44,958 nucleotides of DNA from Nitrospira sp. UBA5699 (GTDB taxonomy: Bacteria; Nitrospirota; Nitrospiria; Nitrospirales; Nitrospiraceae): NCBI GenBank assembly GCA_002420105.1, contig DIHJ01000089.1:23592-68549 (forward strand). The letters run 5' to 3'. Both the position numbers and the translations under genes were made by a program. Of the stretch, positions 24,567-32,374 are shown piece by piece (the first letter of the stretch is position 1; each line of letters starts with the position of its first letter). Below the pieces are notes generated by a model that saw only the letters and a program-made list of their open reading frames with translations, was not told where the DNA came from and searched no databases.

Positions 24567-25847
24567 ATGCGGTCCGGGATCCGCTGCGTGCTCGTCGCGC
24601 TCGTTCTGGGTTTTCCGGCTGCCTCGTCCGCCGGCGAGGAGCCCGTCGACGCCGGGACGACCGAATCGGTGCATGAGCTTGGCCGGGACGCGGAGGCGTA
24701 TCGTCGTCACCTGGCGCAGGATCCCGCGAATGACGAGGTGCGCGCAAAACTCGCGCGCGCGCTTGGCTGGTCGGGCCAACATGCCGAAGCCGAACGGCTC
24801 TATCGCGAGATTCTGAGCCGCCACCCGGCCGACCGCGATGTCCTGACCGCGCTGGCGCGGGTCAGGGCCTGGCAGGGGGACTACGTCGGGGCCCGGCGCC
24901 TCTATGCCGAGGTGCTGACCGTTGATCCTTCCAACGACGAGGCGCGGCTGGGGTTGGCCGATACGTTCTACTGGAGCGGAGACTCTTCACGTGCGCTGGA
25001 GGAGTACCAACGCGTGGCCGCCGTCAAGCCGTCAGCCGAGCTCCTGAAACGGATCGAAGATGTCCGTGCGCGGGAAAACCAGCTGACCCGATCGCAGCAG
25101 CAGCGGGCTCCGGTGGGTACCGGCCGGATCTCGCCCGTCCTGCCTTTTCGTGATTACGTGAAGGTCGGATACGGACACTACGGGTACACCAACGATATCC
25201 CCGACGAACGCCGGTACCTGGTCGAGGGCGCCCGGGCCTTCGGAAACCAAACCGCGGTCGTCCGCGCCGAGCCGACGAGCCGATTCGGATTGACCGATGT
25301 GCCGCTGTCCGGCGAACTCTACAGCCCGCTCTGGGAGAAGGCCTGGGGTTACCTGGGAGGGAGCGTGGCGCCGGGCGCGCGTTTCATGGCCGATTATTCG
25401 ATCGGGGGCGAGGTCTTCCAGGGCCTGGGTATCCTGTCGACGACGCTGTCGGCGTTCGAACCGTCGCTGGGGTACCGGCATCTCCAATTCAAGTCGATGG
25501 GAGTGGATCTATTGATCCCCGGCCTGACTCTGTACTTGCCGTACCACGTCTGGATCACAGAGAAGGTCTATTTTGTCCCGGACACCGGTGCCGTGACGCT
25601 CTCGTCGATGGTGACGTGGCGTCCGACGGACCGTGTTCAGGTGTGGGTATCGGGAGCTTTCGGCACGGCCGGTGAGCGCATCGTCGCCGAACAGGATTTT
25701 GTTCGAGTGCCGAGCAGGATTCTTCAGGCGGGGATCATTTTCCCTCTGTCGGAGTCCTTCTCCGCTGAAGCCGTGGGGGTCTATGAAGACCGGGAGGCGC
25801 TGTATCGACGGCAGGGGGGTCTGTTCAACCTGATCTGGCACTACTGA
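24567..25847 (+). CDS. TPR plus YaiO-type outer-membrane beta-barrel protein
   Basis: 426 residues from ATG 24567, which gives a good signal peptide (cleavage near ASSA-GEE, residue 24) and a GAGGGAA ribosome site. ATG 24471, overlapping the glycosyltransferase stop, would add 32 residues with no signal character. Residues 35-155 are three or four TPRs (HAEAERLYREIL, YVGARRLYAEVL). From about 185 the chain alternates as beta-strands with aromatic ends (VKVGYGHYGYTN through a final LFNLIWHY), matching YaiO-type barrels. Together they resemble a minimal version of the TPR-scaffold plus barrel export proteins BcsC and PgaA, placed next to the synthase. Confidence 0.88.
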   Translation: MRSGIRCVLVALVLGFPAASSAGEEPVDAGTTESVHELGRDAEAYRRHLAQDPANDEVRAKLARALGWSGQHAEAERLYREILSRHPADRDVLTALARVRAWQGDYVGARRLYAEVLTVDPSNDEARLGLADTFYWSGDSSRALEEYQRVAAVKPSAELLKRIEDVRARENQLTRSQQQRAPVGTGRISPVLPFRDYVKVGYGHYGYTNDIPDERRYLVEGARAFGNQTAVVRAEPTSRFGLTDVPLSGELYSPLWEKAWGYLGGSVAPGARFMADYSIGGEVFQGLGILSTTLSAFEPSLGYRHLQFKSMGVDLLIPGLTLYLPYHVWITEKVYFVPDTGAVTLSSMVTWRPTDRVQVWVSGAFGTAGERIVAEQDFVRVPSRILQAGIIFPLSESFSAEAVGVYEDREALYRRQGGLFNLIWHY

Positions 25848-25896
25848 CTGCGGAGGTTCCTGGGGGGGGCGGTGAATGATCCGGGAAGAATACCCG

Positions 25897-26958
25897 TCAC
25901 GCAACTTGATCGACGGGCGGGCCGAGCCAAGGGTCGAGGACGCTCGCAATCGCCTCGTCGTCGATGCGCGCGCGGATGGTGATCAGGCGTTGCCTGGTCA
26001 TTTGCGGAAGGCGGCTCAGCCCTTCCGCGGCCCGATACCGCATCCACCAATGCTGATCGGACAGCAGAGCGATCAGCTCGTCCTCATCCTCCATCGTGCC
26101 CATTTTTCCGAGGGCAGCCGCGGCTTGCAATCGGATGATCCAATTGGCATGCCGGACATAGCGGCGTAATCGCGGGAGATCCCGCGGATCCTCGCATTGC
26201 CCCAAGAGTCGCAGCGCGGCCGGCACGATGGTCGCATCGTCCGGATGCGCATCGAGGACCTCACGCACGAGGGACAAGGCTGTCACTCCTCGAATCGCTT
26301 CGATCAAGCGGATCAGTCGAGCCGCCTGTTCCGGGCTCCCCGTCAACGCCGTCTGCCCAAGCATCGGGGCAGCAAGGTCGGACCCCGTCTCCCGCAGCAC
26401 CTGCGTGACCTCCGTGAGGGGCCAGTCGTGCCGCGATGCGAAATGGGGGACGAGTAGCGGGAGGGCGCGATTCCCGTCGATGCGGGCGAGCGCCCGTGCG
26501 GCGACCAGCGAGAGGGTCGGGTTGGCATGGCGGATCAGGTTGTGGAGAACGTCCCAGGCCTCCGGACATCGAAGATATCCCAGTGCCGTCATCGCCACCA
26601 GCCGCTTCGACAACCGGCTTCCTCGGGACAGCCTCAGCGCGGTGCGGTCGACTCCCAGGCGCAAGGCCAGGTGGTTCAACCGCTCGCGGGATTCCCCGGT
26701 GAACGACTCCTGAAAGGCCACCCATAGTTCAAGAAACGCGTAGCGGTCGCGTCGCGCCAGCGGAGGAAGACCGGGTACGTCCTCGATCACGCCTCGACTC
26801 AACAGGGGATGCCACTGGGTCCGGAATGCATGCCGCCGGAAGGCGTGATATCGCCGTCCCAGGCGCAAGGCCAGAATCAATACGAGGACGGCCATGCTGA
26901 ACAGGCCGGTGGCGAAGACCGTCTTCCACACCCAGTGCAGTATCAACGTGTCGACCAT
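25897..26958 (-). CDS. Membrane-anchored HEAT-repeat protein
   Basis: 353 residues from ATG 26958, preceded on the minus strand by GCAGGAG; upstream in-frame starts would run into the regulator gene. One transmembrane helix lies at about 9-33, followed by a basic stretch (RRYHAFRRH), which puts the rest in the cytoplasm. From about residue 110 there are roughly six HEAT-type helical repeats (LVAARALARI, LQAAAALGKMG, MRYRAAEGLSRL). Such repeats are binding scaffolds. It follows the response regulator by 22 bases and converges on the YaiO gene, so it is probably part of the same biological unit. No enzyme motif is seen. Confidence 0.85.
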   Translation of the reverse strand: MVDTLILHWVWKTVFATGLFSMAVLVLILALRLGRRYHAFRRHAFRTQWHPLLSRGVIEDVPGLPPLARRDRYAFLELWVAFQESFTGESRERLNHLALRLGVDRTALRLSRGSRLSKRLVAMTALGYLRCPEAWDVLHNLIRHANPTLSLVAARALARIDGNRALPLLVPHFASRHDWPLTEVTQVLRETGSDLAAPMLGQTALTGSPEQAARLIRLIEAIRGVTALSLVREVLDAHPDDATIVPAALRLLGQCEDPRDLPRLRRYVRHANWIIRLQAAAALGKMGTMEDEDELIALLSDQHWWMRYRAAEGLSRLPQMTRQRLITIRARIDDEAIASVLDPWLGPPVDQVA

Positions 26959-26980
26959 GGCTCCTGCGGGACTTCCCGGT

Positions 26981-27409
26981 TCACGAGGCCAGCGCCGTCG
27001 GCCGTCCGGCAAGACGATGAACGCGGGCCAGCAATTCCTTGGGGTTGAAAGGCTTGGTGACGTAGTCGTTGGCCCCTTCGTCCAGGGCCAGCACCACATC
27101 GCGCTCGGTCGCGTCGGAGGTCAGCATGAGGATGGGAACGGACCGCCACTGCGGCTGTTTGCGGATGAAGCCGATGAGTTGAAGGCCGCTGAGGAATGGC
27201 AGCATGACATCGAGGACGACCAGCGCCGTCGGCGCGATCGTGGACACCAGTTCCTGAGCCTGTCTGCCGTCTGCCGCGTGCCGGACGGCATAGCCGCCCC
27301 GTTCAAGCAGGAATCGGAGGATCGTGAAGGTATCTTCGTGGTCCTCCACCACGAGAATTGTGGGCCTTGGCGCATCCTTCGCGGGCATCTCGTGTTCGTC
27401 CTGTTTCAT
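26981..27409 (-). CDS. Response regulator, receiver domain only
   Basis: 142 residues from ATG 27409, which has AAGG just upstream and an extended -10 promoter at 27453-27480. The receiver carries VVEDHED, phospho-acceptor Asp67 in VVLDVMLPF, Thr in MLTSD and Lys in VTKPFNP, the OmpR-like variant, but no DNA-binding domain. It is transcribed first, with the HEAT-repeat gene 22 bases behind. It is the third free-standing receiver in this block; no kinase lies beside it, so the hybrid kinase at 19005 is a possible but unproven donor. Confidence 0.92.
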   Translation of the reverse strand: MKQDEHEMPAKDAPRPTILVVEDHEDTFTILRFLLERGGYAVRHAADGRQAQELVSTIAPTALVVLDVMLPFLSGLQLIGFIRKQPQWRSVPILMLTSDATERDVVLALDEGANDYVTKPFNPKELLARVHRLAGRPTALAS

Positions 27410-27452
27410 GACCTTGGTCCCGCTCCGCCTGCGGTCGGTGGTGTGTTCTCTA

Positions 27453-27480
27453 TTGATAGCATAGTCTGTGCGGGGGACAA
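27453..27480 (-). promoter_or_regulatory. Promoter for the regulator-HEAT operon
   Basis: On the minus strand TTGTCC (27480-27475), a 16-base spacer and TGCTATCAA (TGC at 27461-27459, TATCAA at 27458-27453) form an extended -10 promoter. The expected start is near 27446, leaving a 37-base leader. Confidence 0.5.
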
Positions 27481-27586
27481 GCAAAACGCGGCTTCGCACG
27501 CAGGGGTTTACGGCCGGACCGGCCCGCGTCGACGGCGTTGAATCCCGGGGTTCGGCAGGCCATCGGGTAGACTGCGGGCGACCCAC

Positions 27587-27615
27587 TTGCGGTCTCGGTC
27601 CGGGCAGAGTAGATA
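27587..27615 (+). promoter_or_regulatory. Weak promoter candidate for sdhCAB
   Basis: TTGCGG (27587-27592), 17 bases, then TAGATA (27610-27615). Matches are modest and the leader to sdhC would be about 60 bases. No better pair was found in the 271-base gap after 27409. Confidence 0.25.
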
Positions 27616-27680
27616 GGTAAGGGAACCCGCCGCGATCGGATCGAGGCAGCCGCGGCTTCCATAATCTCATCGGGTCGCTG

Positions 27681-28361
27681 ATGATCCGCTTCTTCGGTCA
27701 TATCCTCACTTCGGTCGGGAGCAAGGTTCTGGTGGCCCTGTCGGGGCTCGCGCTCGCGGGTTTCGTCGTATTTCACATGCTGGGCAATCTGCAGCTGTTC
27801 GAAGGTCCCGAGGCGCTCAACACCTACGCCGCCTTTCTACGGGACATGCCGATTCTTCTCTGGACCGCCCGGGTGGGGCTTCTCGGAATTGCAGGCCTGC
27901 ACATCGGCCTGGCGGTCCGTTTGGCGGTTCTCAACCGGCGCGCCCGCCCCGTGGGCTATGCCGTCCGGGAGTACCGTCGGGCCTCGCTGTCGTCGCGCAC
28001 GATGGCCGTGACCGGCAGTCTGCTCCTGCTCTTCATCCTGTTTCATCTGCTGCATCTGACCGCGGGGTGGGTGGATACCTCGTTTCCCGATCGTCTGGAC
28101 CTCCGGGGCCATCGCGACGTGTTCGGCAAGGTGGTCCATGCCTTCCAGAATCCGCTGTTCGTGGCGGTCTACCTTGCGGGACAGGCGGTACTGGGCTTGC
28201 ATTTGAGCCATGCGCTCTCCAGCAGTCTCCAAACGCTGGGCGTCGAGCATCCCCTTCTCGACCGGCTCTTCAGAGGGGCCGGTCCGCTCGTCGCGGTCCT
28301 GGTCGTGGTGGGGAATGCGGCGATCATCCTGGCTGTGGCGTTCGGATTGGTGCGCGCATGA
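27681..28361 (+). CDS. sdhC: Succinate dehydrogenase/fumarate reductase cytochrome b558 subunit
   Basis: 226 residues with five membrane helices (about 10-32, 55-78, 108-128, 150-175, 198-222). Histidines in VVFHMLGN, GLHIGLA, LFHLLHLT, VVHAFQNP and LHLSHAL are placed as in the di-heme subunit of the three-subunit enzymes of Bacteroidota and Wolinella. It anchors the dehydrogenase and passes electrons to or from quinone through two b hemes. The stop overlaps the sdhA ATG, giving the order C-A-B. Confidence 0.92.
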   Translation: MIRFFGHILTSVGSKVLVALSGLALAGFVVFHMLGNLQLFEGPEALNTYAAFLRDMPILLWTARVGLLGIAGLHIGLAVRLAVLNRRARPVGYAVREYRRASLSSRTMAVTGSLLLLFILFHLLHLTAGWVDTSFPDRLDLRGHRDVFGKVVHAFQNPLFVAVYLAGQAVLGLHLSHALSSSLQTLGVEHPLLDRLFRGAGPLVAVLVVVGNAAIILAVAFGLVRA

Positions 28362-30271
28362 TCGTGCTCGACTCCAAGGTCCCGCCGGGACCGCTCGAAA
28401 CCAAGTGGGACCACCATAGGTTCAGCGAGAAGCTGGTGAGTCCCAACAACAAGCGGCGCATCGACATCATCGTCGTCGGGAGCGGCCTGGCGGGCGCCAG
28501 CGCCGCGTCGACCTTGGGGCAGTTGGGCTATCAGGTGGAGTGCTTCTGTTTTCAGGACAGTCCCCGCCGGGCCCATAGCATTGCCGCACAGGGCGGCATC
28601 AATGCGGCCAAGAATTACCAGGACGACGGGGACAGCGTCGCGCGACTGTTCTACGACACGATCAAGGGCGGCGATTTCCGCTCCCGCGAGGCGAACGTGT
28701 ACCGCCTCGCCCAGGTCAGCACCCAGATCGTCGATCAATGCGTCGCGCTCGGCGTGCCGTTCGCACGGGAGTACGGAGGGCAACTGGCCAACCGGTCTTT
28801 CGGCGGCGTCCAGGTGTCCCGGACCTTTTACTGCCGGGGGCAGACCGGTCAGCAGTTGCTGCTCGGCGCCTACTCCGCCCTGTCCTGGCAGATCGACCGC
28901 GGCCAGGTCACCATGCATCCCCGCACGGAAATGCTGGACCTGATCGTCATCGACGGCCACGCCCGCGGGATTGTGGTGCGCGATCTGGTATCCGGGGCGA
29001 TCAGGTCGCATGTCGCCCAGGCCGTTGTGCTGGCCACCGGCGGCTACAGCAACATTTATTTTCTTTCCACCAACGCCAGCGGCAGCAACGTGACCGCCAC
29101 CTACCGGGCCTGGAAGCAGGGGGCGGCCTTCGCCAATCCCTGCTTCACGCAGATCCATCCGACGGCCATTCCGCCGAGCGAGGAATACCAGGCCAAGCTG
29201 ACGCTCATGTCCGAGTCGCTTCGGAACGACGGCCGTCTCTGGGTGCCGAAGCAGCCGGGTGACGTCCGCTCGCCCGATCAAATTCCCCAGCGCGAGCGGG
29301 ATTATTTTCTGGAGCGGCGCTATCCCCGTTTCGGCAACCTGGTCCCGCGCGACGTGGCCTCCCGTGCGGTCAAGCAAATCTGCGACGACGGCCGGGGAGT
29401 GGGGCCCGGCGGACACGGCGTGTATCTGGATCTGTCGGACGCCATCGCTCAGCAGGGTCTTGAGGTGGTGCGCGAGCGGTACGGGAATCTTTTCGACATG
29501 TACGAACGGATCACGGGCGAGGATGCGTACAAGATGCCGATGCGCATCTATCCCGCGCCGCATTACACGATGGGCGGCCTCTGGGTCGATTACAACCTGA
29601 TGAGCACGATCCCCGGACTCTTCGTCGTCGGCGAGGCCAACTTCGCCGATCACGGCGCGAACCGGTTGGGCGCCAGTTCGCTCATGCAGGGGTTGGCGGA
29701 CGGCTATTTCATTCTCCCCTATACGATCGGCCACTATCTGGCGACCACCAAGAACGAACCGGTTCCCCACGACCATGCGGAAGTCCGGGCGGCGACGGCG
29801 CGCGTGACGGACAGGATCGAACGGCTCCTTGCTGGGAAGGGGAGGCGAACGGCCGGGTCGTTTCATCGGGCCCTGGGGCACATCATGTGGAATGCCTGCG
29901 GCATGACCAGGCATCGCGCCGGTCTCAAGCATGCGCTGCAGACGATCCCGCCGTTACGGTACGAGTTCTGGCGCGATGTGGCTGTGCCGGGATCGGGCGG
30001 CACGTTCAACCAGGAGCTGGAATACGCGGGGCGGGTCGCGGATTATCTGGAGTTCGCGGAACTGCTGTGCCATGACGCGCTTCACCGCGAAGAATCCTGC
30101 GGGGCGCATTTCCGGGAAGAGCACCAGACTCCGGACGGGGAGCCGCTGCGCGACGACGATCGGTTTGCTCACGTTGCCGCCTGGGAATACGTCCCGAACG
30201 ATCAGCCGCGGGTGCACAAGGAACCGCTGGTGTTCGAGTTCGTGAAGCCCGCGACGAGAAATTACCAATAG
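28358..30271 (+). CDS. sdhA: Succinate dehydrogenase/fumarate reductase flavoprotein subunit
   Basis: 637 residues from ATG 28358. The FAD fold is GSGLAG at 41-46; His73 in AHSIAAQGG corresponds to the covalent FAD site. The substrate region contains IHPTAIPPS and ESLRNDGRLW, and HYTMGGLWVD and GASSLMQG lie in the second half. It oxidises succinate or reduces fumarate at the FAD and hands electrons to SdhB. The length and the insertion-rich style fit the Bacteroidota/epsilonproteobacterial type, which often works in either direction. In an autotroph with a reductive TCA cycle it could run as fumarate reductase; that is inference. Confidence 0.96.
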   Translation: MIVLDSKVPPGPLETKWDHHRFSEKLVSPNNKRRIDIIVVGSGLAGASAASTLGQLGYQVECFCFQDSPRRAHSIAAQGGINAAKNYQDDGDSVARLFYDTIKGGDFRSREANVYRLAQVSTQIVDQCVALGVPFAREYGGQLANRSFGGVQVSRTFYCRGQTGQQLLLGAYSALSWQIDRGQVTMHPRTEMLDLIVIDGHARGIVVRDLVSGAIRSHVAQAVVLATGGYSNIYFLSTNASGSNVTATYRAWKQGAAFANPCFTQIHPTAIPPSEEYQAKLTLMSESLRNDGRLWVPKQPGDVRSPDQIPQRERDYFLERRYPRFGNLVPRDVASRAVKQICDDGRGVGPGGHGVYLDLSDAIAQQGLEVVRERYGNLFDMYERITGEDAYKMPMRIYPAPHYTMGGLWVDYNLMSTIPGLFVVGEANFADHGANRLGASSLMQGLADGYFILPYTIGHYLATTKNEPVPHDHAEVRAATARVTDRIERLLAGKGRRTAGSFHRALGHIMWNACGMTRHRAGLKHALQTIPPLRYEFWRDVAVPGSGGTFNQELEYAGRVADYLEFAELLCHDALHREESCGAHFREEHQTPDGEPLRDDDRFAHVAAWEYVPNDQPRVHKEPLVFEFVKPATRNYQ

Positions 30272-30329
30272 CCGGCGTGGGGTGAGGCATGGGCGTGAGG
30301 AGAGACCGGCACACAGGGGTCGAGGAGGC

Positions 30330-31121
30330 ATGAAGTTCATTTTGAACATCTGGCGGCAGAAGGGACCGGCGGAGAAGGGCCGGTTCGTCACCTACGAGGC
30401 TCAGGACGTGAGTCCCGACATGTCCTTTCTCGAAATGCTGGACGTCGTCAACCAACAGCTCACGCTGAAAGGCGAAGAACCGGTGGCGTTCGAATATGAT
30501 TGCCGTGAAGGGATCTGCGGAAGCTGCTCGCTCGTCATCAATGGAATGCCGCACGGCCCGGAGCGGGGAATCACCGCCTGCCAGCTGTACATGCGCCGTT
30601 TCAGCGACGGGGCGACGATCACGATCGAACCGTGGCGGGCCAGGGCGTTCCCGATCATCAAGGACCTGGTCGTCGACCGGGGGGCGTTGGACCGCGTCAT
30701 GCAGGCCGGCGGATATATCTCGGTCCATACCGGCGGCGCCGTGGACGGCAACGTCCTGCTGATCGGAAAGGACCGGGCGGAGATTGCCATGGATGCCGCA
30801 TCCTGCATCGGGTGCGGCGCCTGCGTGGCGGCCTGCAAGAATGCCTCGGCCATGTTGTTCGTCGCCGCCAAGGTCTCGCACTTGGCTTCGCTCCCCCAGG
30901 GGGAACCGGAGCGGAGCAGACGCGCCAAGGCCATGGTCGCGGCGATGGACCGGGAAGGATTCGGAACCTGCGGAAATCAGTACGAGTGTGAGGCGGTCTG
31001 TCCGAAATCCATCAGCGTGCGCTTCATTGCCATGCTCAACAGAGAGTTTCTGAAGGCGACTGTCGCCGAGCCGGGCCCCCAGGCTGAACGACCCTCCGAT
31101 CCGCACGCGGAATCCCATTAA
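30330..31121 (+). CDS. sdhB: Succinate dehydrogenase/fumarate reductase iron-sulfur subunit
   Basis: 263 residues from ATG 30330, with GAGGAGG right upstream; an earlier in-frame start at 30282 lacks a site. The plant-type ferredoxin domain carries CREGICGSC plus a later Cys (GITAC) for the 2Fe-2S cluster. The C-terminal domain carries CIGCGACVAAC and a CGNQYECEAVCP group for the 4Fe-4S and 3Fe-4S clusters. It links FAD in SdhA to the hemes in SdhC. It lies 58 bases after sdhA and is followed by an 8-bp hairpin. Confidence 0.96.
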   Translation: MKFILNIWRQKGPAEKGRFVTYEAQDVSPDMSFLEMLDVVNQQLTLKGEEPVAFEYDCREGICGSCSLVINGMPHGPERGITACQLYMRRFSDGATITIEPWRARAFPIIKDLVVDRGALDRVMQAGGYISVHTGGAVDGNVLLIGKDRAEIAMDAASCIGCGACVAACKNASAMLFVAAKVSHLASLPQGEPERSRRAKAMVAAMDREGFGTCGNQYECEAVCPKSISVRFIAMLNREFLKATVAEPGPQAERPSDPHAESH

Positions 31122-31152
31122 CGGTCGCAGCGCCGGCCTCCGTATGCGACCG
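31122..31152 (+). terminator. Hairpin after sdhB
   Basis: CGGTCGCA (31122-31129) and TGCGACCG (31145-31152) pair perfectly over 8 bp around a 15-base loop, starting at the base after the stop. There is no T run, so it is only a possible terminator. Confidence 0.35.
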
Positions 31153-31183
31153 CGCGGCGTTCAAGACGAATCCTTCTGTTTCC

Positions 31184-31212
31184 TTGACAGATCAGCGGGC
31201 TTGCACTATCGA
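31184..31212 (+). promoter_or_regulatory. Promoter candidate for the zinc-ribbon PilZ gene
   Basis: A perfect TTGACA (31184-31189) is followed after 17 bases by TATCGA (31207-31212). The leader to the ATG at 31312 would be about 95 bases. Confidence 0.45.
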
Positions 31213-31311
31213 TGAAGAAGGCGGGGGCTCGCCGAGCACGGCTCTGACGGCCGACCCGCGGGCTGCCGTCTGCGCGACGCCGCCGCGAGCACAGGGGAGA
31301 ACAGGAATCCG

Positions 31312-31836
31312 ATGGGTCGACTTCTGAGTTGTCCGCAGTGCAGTCATGAGAAAGTCCTGCGGTCGCGGCCGTTGTCCGCCAGCGAGCGCATGGCCGCGCT
31401 GTTCCTGCTGGCGCCGTTCTCCTGTCAGCATTGCAGCTGCCGCTTCATGGCATCCCGCATCGGCCTGGATGCGCCGCGGCATCCGGTCGATCGCCGCGAG
31501 CATTTGCGAATTCCCGTGCGGCTGTATCTGTCGTTTTCCGGAGGCAAAGTCCGCGGCGAAGGAACGGTGCTGGATCTCTCGATGGGCGGCTGCATCATCA
31601 AGAGCGAGACCCAGGTGCACGTCGACGACATTTTTTACCTGGAGATCGCCACGGGCCAGCAGGATCGGCCGATCGAGGTGGCGGCCATGGTGCGGTCGAT
31701 CAGTTCACGGGGGATCGCATTCAAGTTTCTCCGCGCCGCGCAGGACAACAAACGGCTGCTCGCGTTCGTCCAGGCCCAAACCGCCGACCATCTGCAGAAG
31801 TCCGCCGCCGCGCCCGAAGTCCCGGTGAAATCCTAG
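31312..31836 (+). CDS. Zinc-ribbon plus PilZ-domain protein
   Basis: 174 residues. The first 45 hold two Cys pairs, CPQC at 7-10 and CQHC at 38-41, around a hydrophobic stretch, the pattern of a zinc ribbon. A PilZ domain follows at about 60-155, with RREHLR (RxxxR) and DLSMGG (DxSxxG) intact. It should bind c-di-GMP; the ribbon may contact a partner or the membrane. It is separated from the main c-di-GMP block by sdhCAB and has its own promoter, so it is a free-standing receptor. The next gene converges on it. Confidence 0.87.
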   Translation: MGRLLSCPQCSHEKVLRSRPLSASERMAALFLLAPFSCQHCSCRFMASRIGLDAPRHPVDRREHLRIPVRLYLSFSGGKVRGEGTVLDLSMGGCIIKSETQVHVDDIFYLEIATGQQDRPIEVAAMVRSISSRGIAFKFLRAAQDNKRLLAFVQAQTADHLQKSAAAPEVPVKS

Positions 31837-31896
31837 ATCGCGCGAACGCTCCGACAAGAGGGGGGCGGCCCGCCCGATTCGCCTCCACCGTCGGAA

Positions 31897-32202
31897 TCAG
31901 ATCGGCTGTTCCCAGGCGGAGGGCAGGGGATGGTCGTTGATCAGCCGCTCGTGTTCGGCGAGGTCGAAGGGCTCGATCGTCAGATCGCGGGGGTTCAGGG
32001 GCTCGGCGCACTCCGGCGACGTGAAAAATGCGATCATGGCCCGCGCGTGGTCCTCGGTGGAAAACCGGCAGAGCCCGTATTCGGGCATGCCGGACGAGGG
32101 GTGCCAAAACGCCAGCTCGATCGCGCTGCCTTGATAGACTCCGAGGGCGCGGTGTCTGATCTGAAATCCACCGGGCAAATGAGATGACGGCTCAAGCGAC
32201 AA
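31897..32202 (-). CDS. Hypothetical protein, 101 residues
   Basis: I recognise no family. The TTG start at 32202 is supported by GGGAGGA four bases upstream and by an extended -10 at 32240-32248, a consistent set of signals for a real gene. The sequence is a mixed alpha/beta type with several aromatic residues (ELAFWHPSS, EYGLCRFS), an acidic mid-region and no signal peptide or Cys pairs. It converges on the PilZ gene and diverges from murJ. Confidence 0.6.
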   Translation of the reverse strand: MSLEPSSHLPGGFQIRHRALGVYQGSAIELAFWHPSSGMPEYGLCRFSTEDHARAMIAFFTSPECAEPLNPRDLTIEPFDLAEHERLINDHPLPSAWEQPI

Positions 32203-32239
32203 GGAATCCTCCCGGCGGTTCGAACCAGTGTTGAGTCGT

Positions 32240-32248
32240 ATGATAGCA
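32240..32248 (-). promoter_or_regulatory. Extended -10 for the 101-residue gene
   Basis: The minus strand reads TGCTATCAT; TATCAT matches five of six -10 positions and TGn precedes it. The predicted leader is about 31 bases with the GGGAGGA site. Confidence 0.5.
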
Positions 32249-32337
32249 TGAGGCCGGTCGCGCCTTCATCGGGCGGGACCGGCTCCGGTCCTGCGGGGAC
32301 GGATCGGCTCGCGCCGGACAGGCTGGACGCAGTTCGA

Positions 32338-32366
32338 TAGACTGCCCCCGACCGTTCCGTTAGAAT
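32338..32366 (+). promoter_or_regulatory. Promoter for murJ, possibly leaderless
   Basis: TAGACT (32338-32343) and TAGAAT (32361-32366) are 17 bases apart. The expected start falls at about 32373, next to the ATG at 32375, so the message would have little or no leader. No ribosome site precedes the ATG. Confidence 0.45.
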
Positions 32367-32374
32367 CCGGATCC

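Noticed and set aside
28169..29932. 587-codon open frame on minus across sdhC and sdhA
   Set aside because: Opposes two certain genes; no recognisable features.
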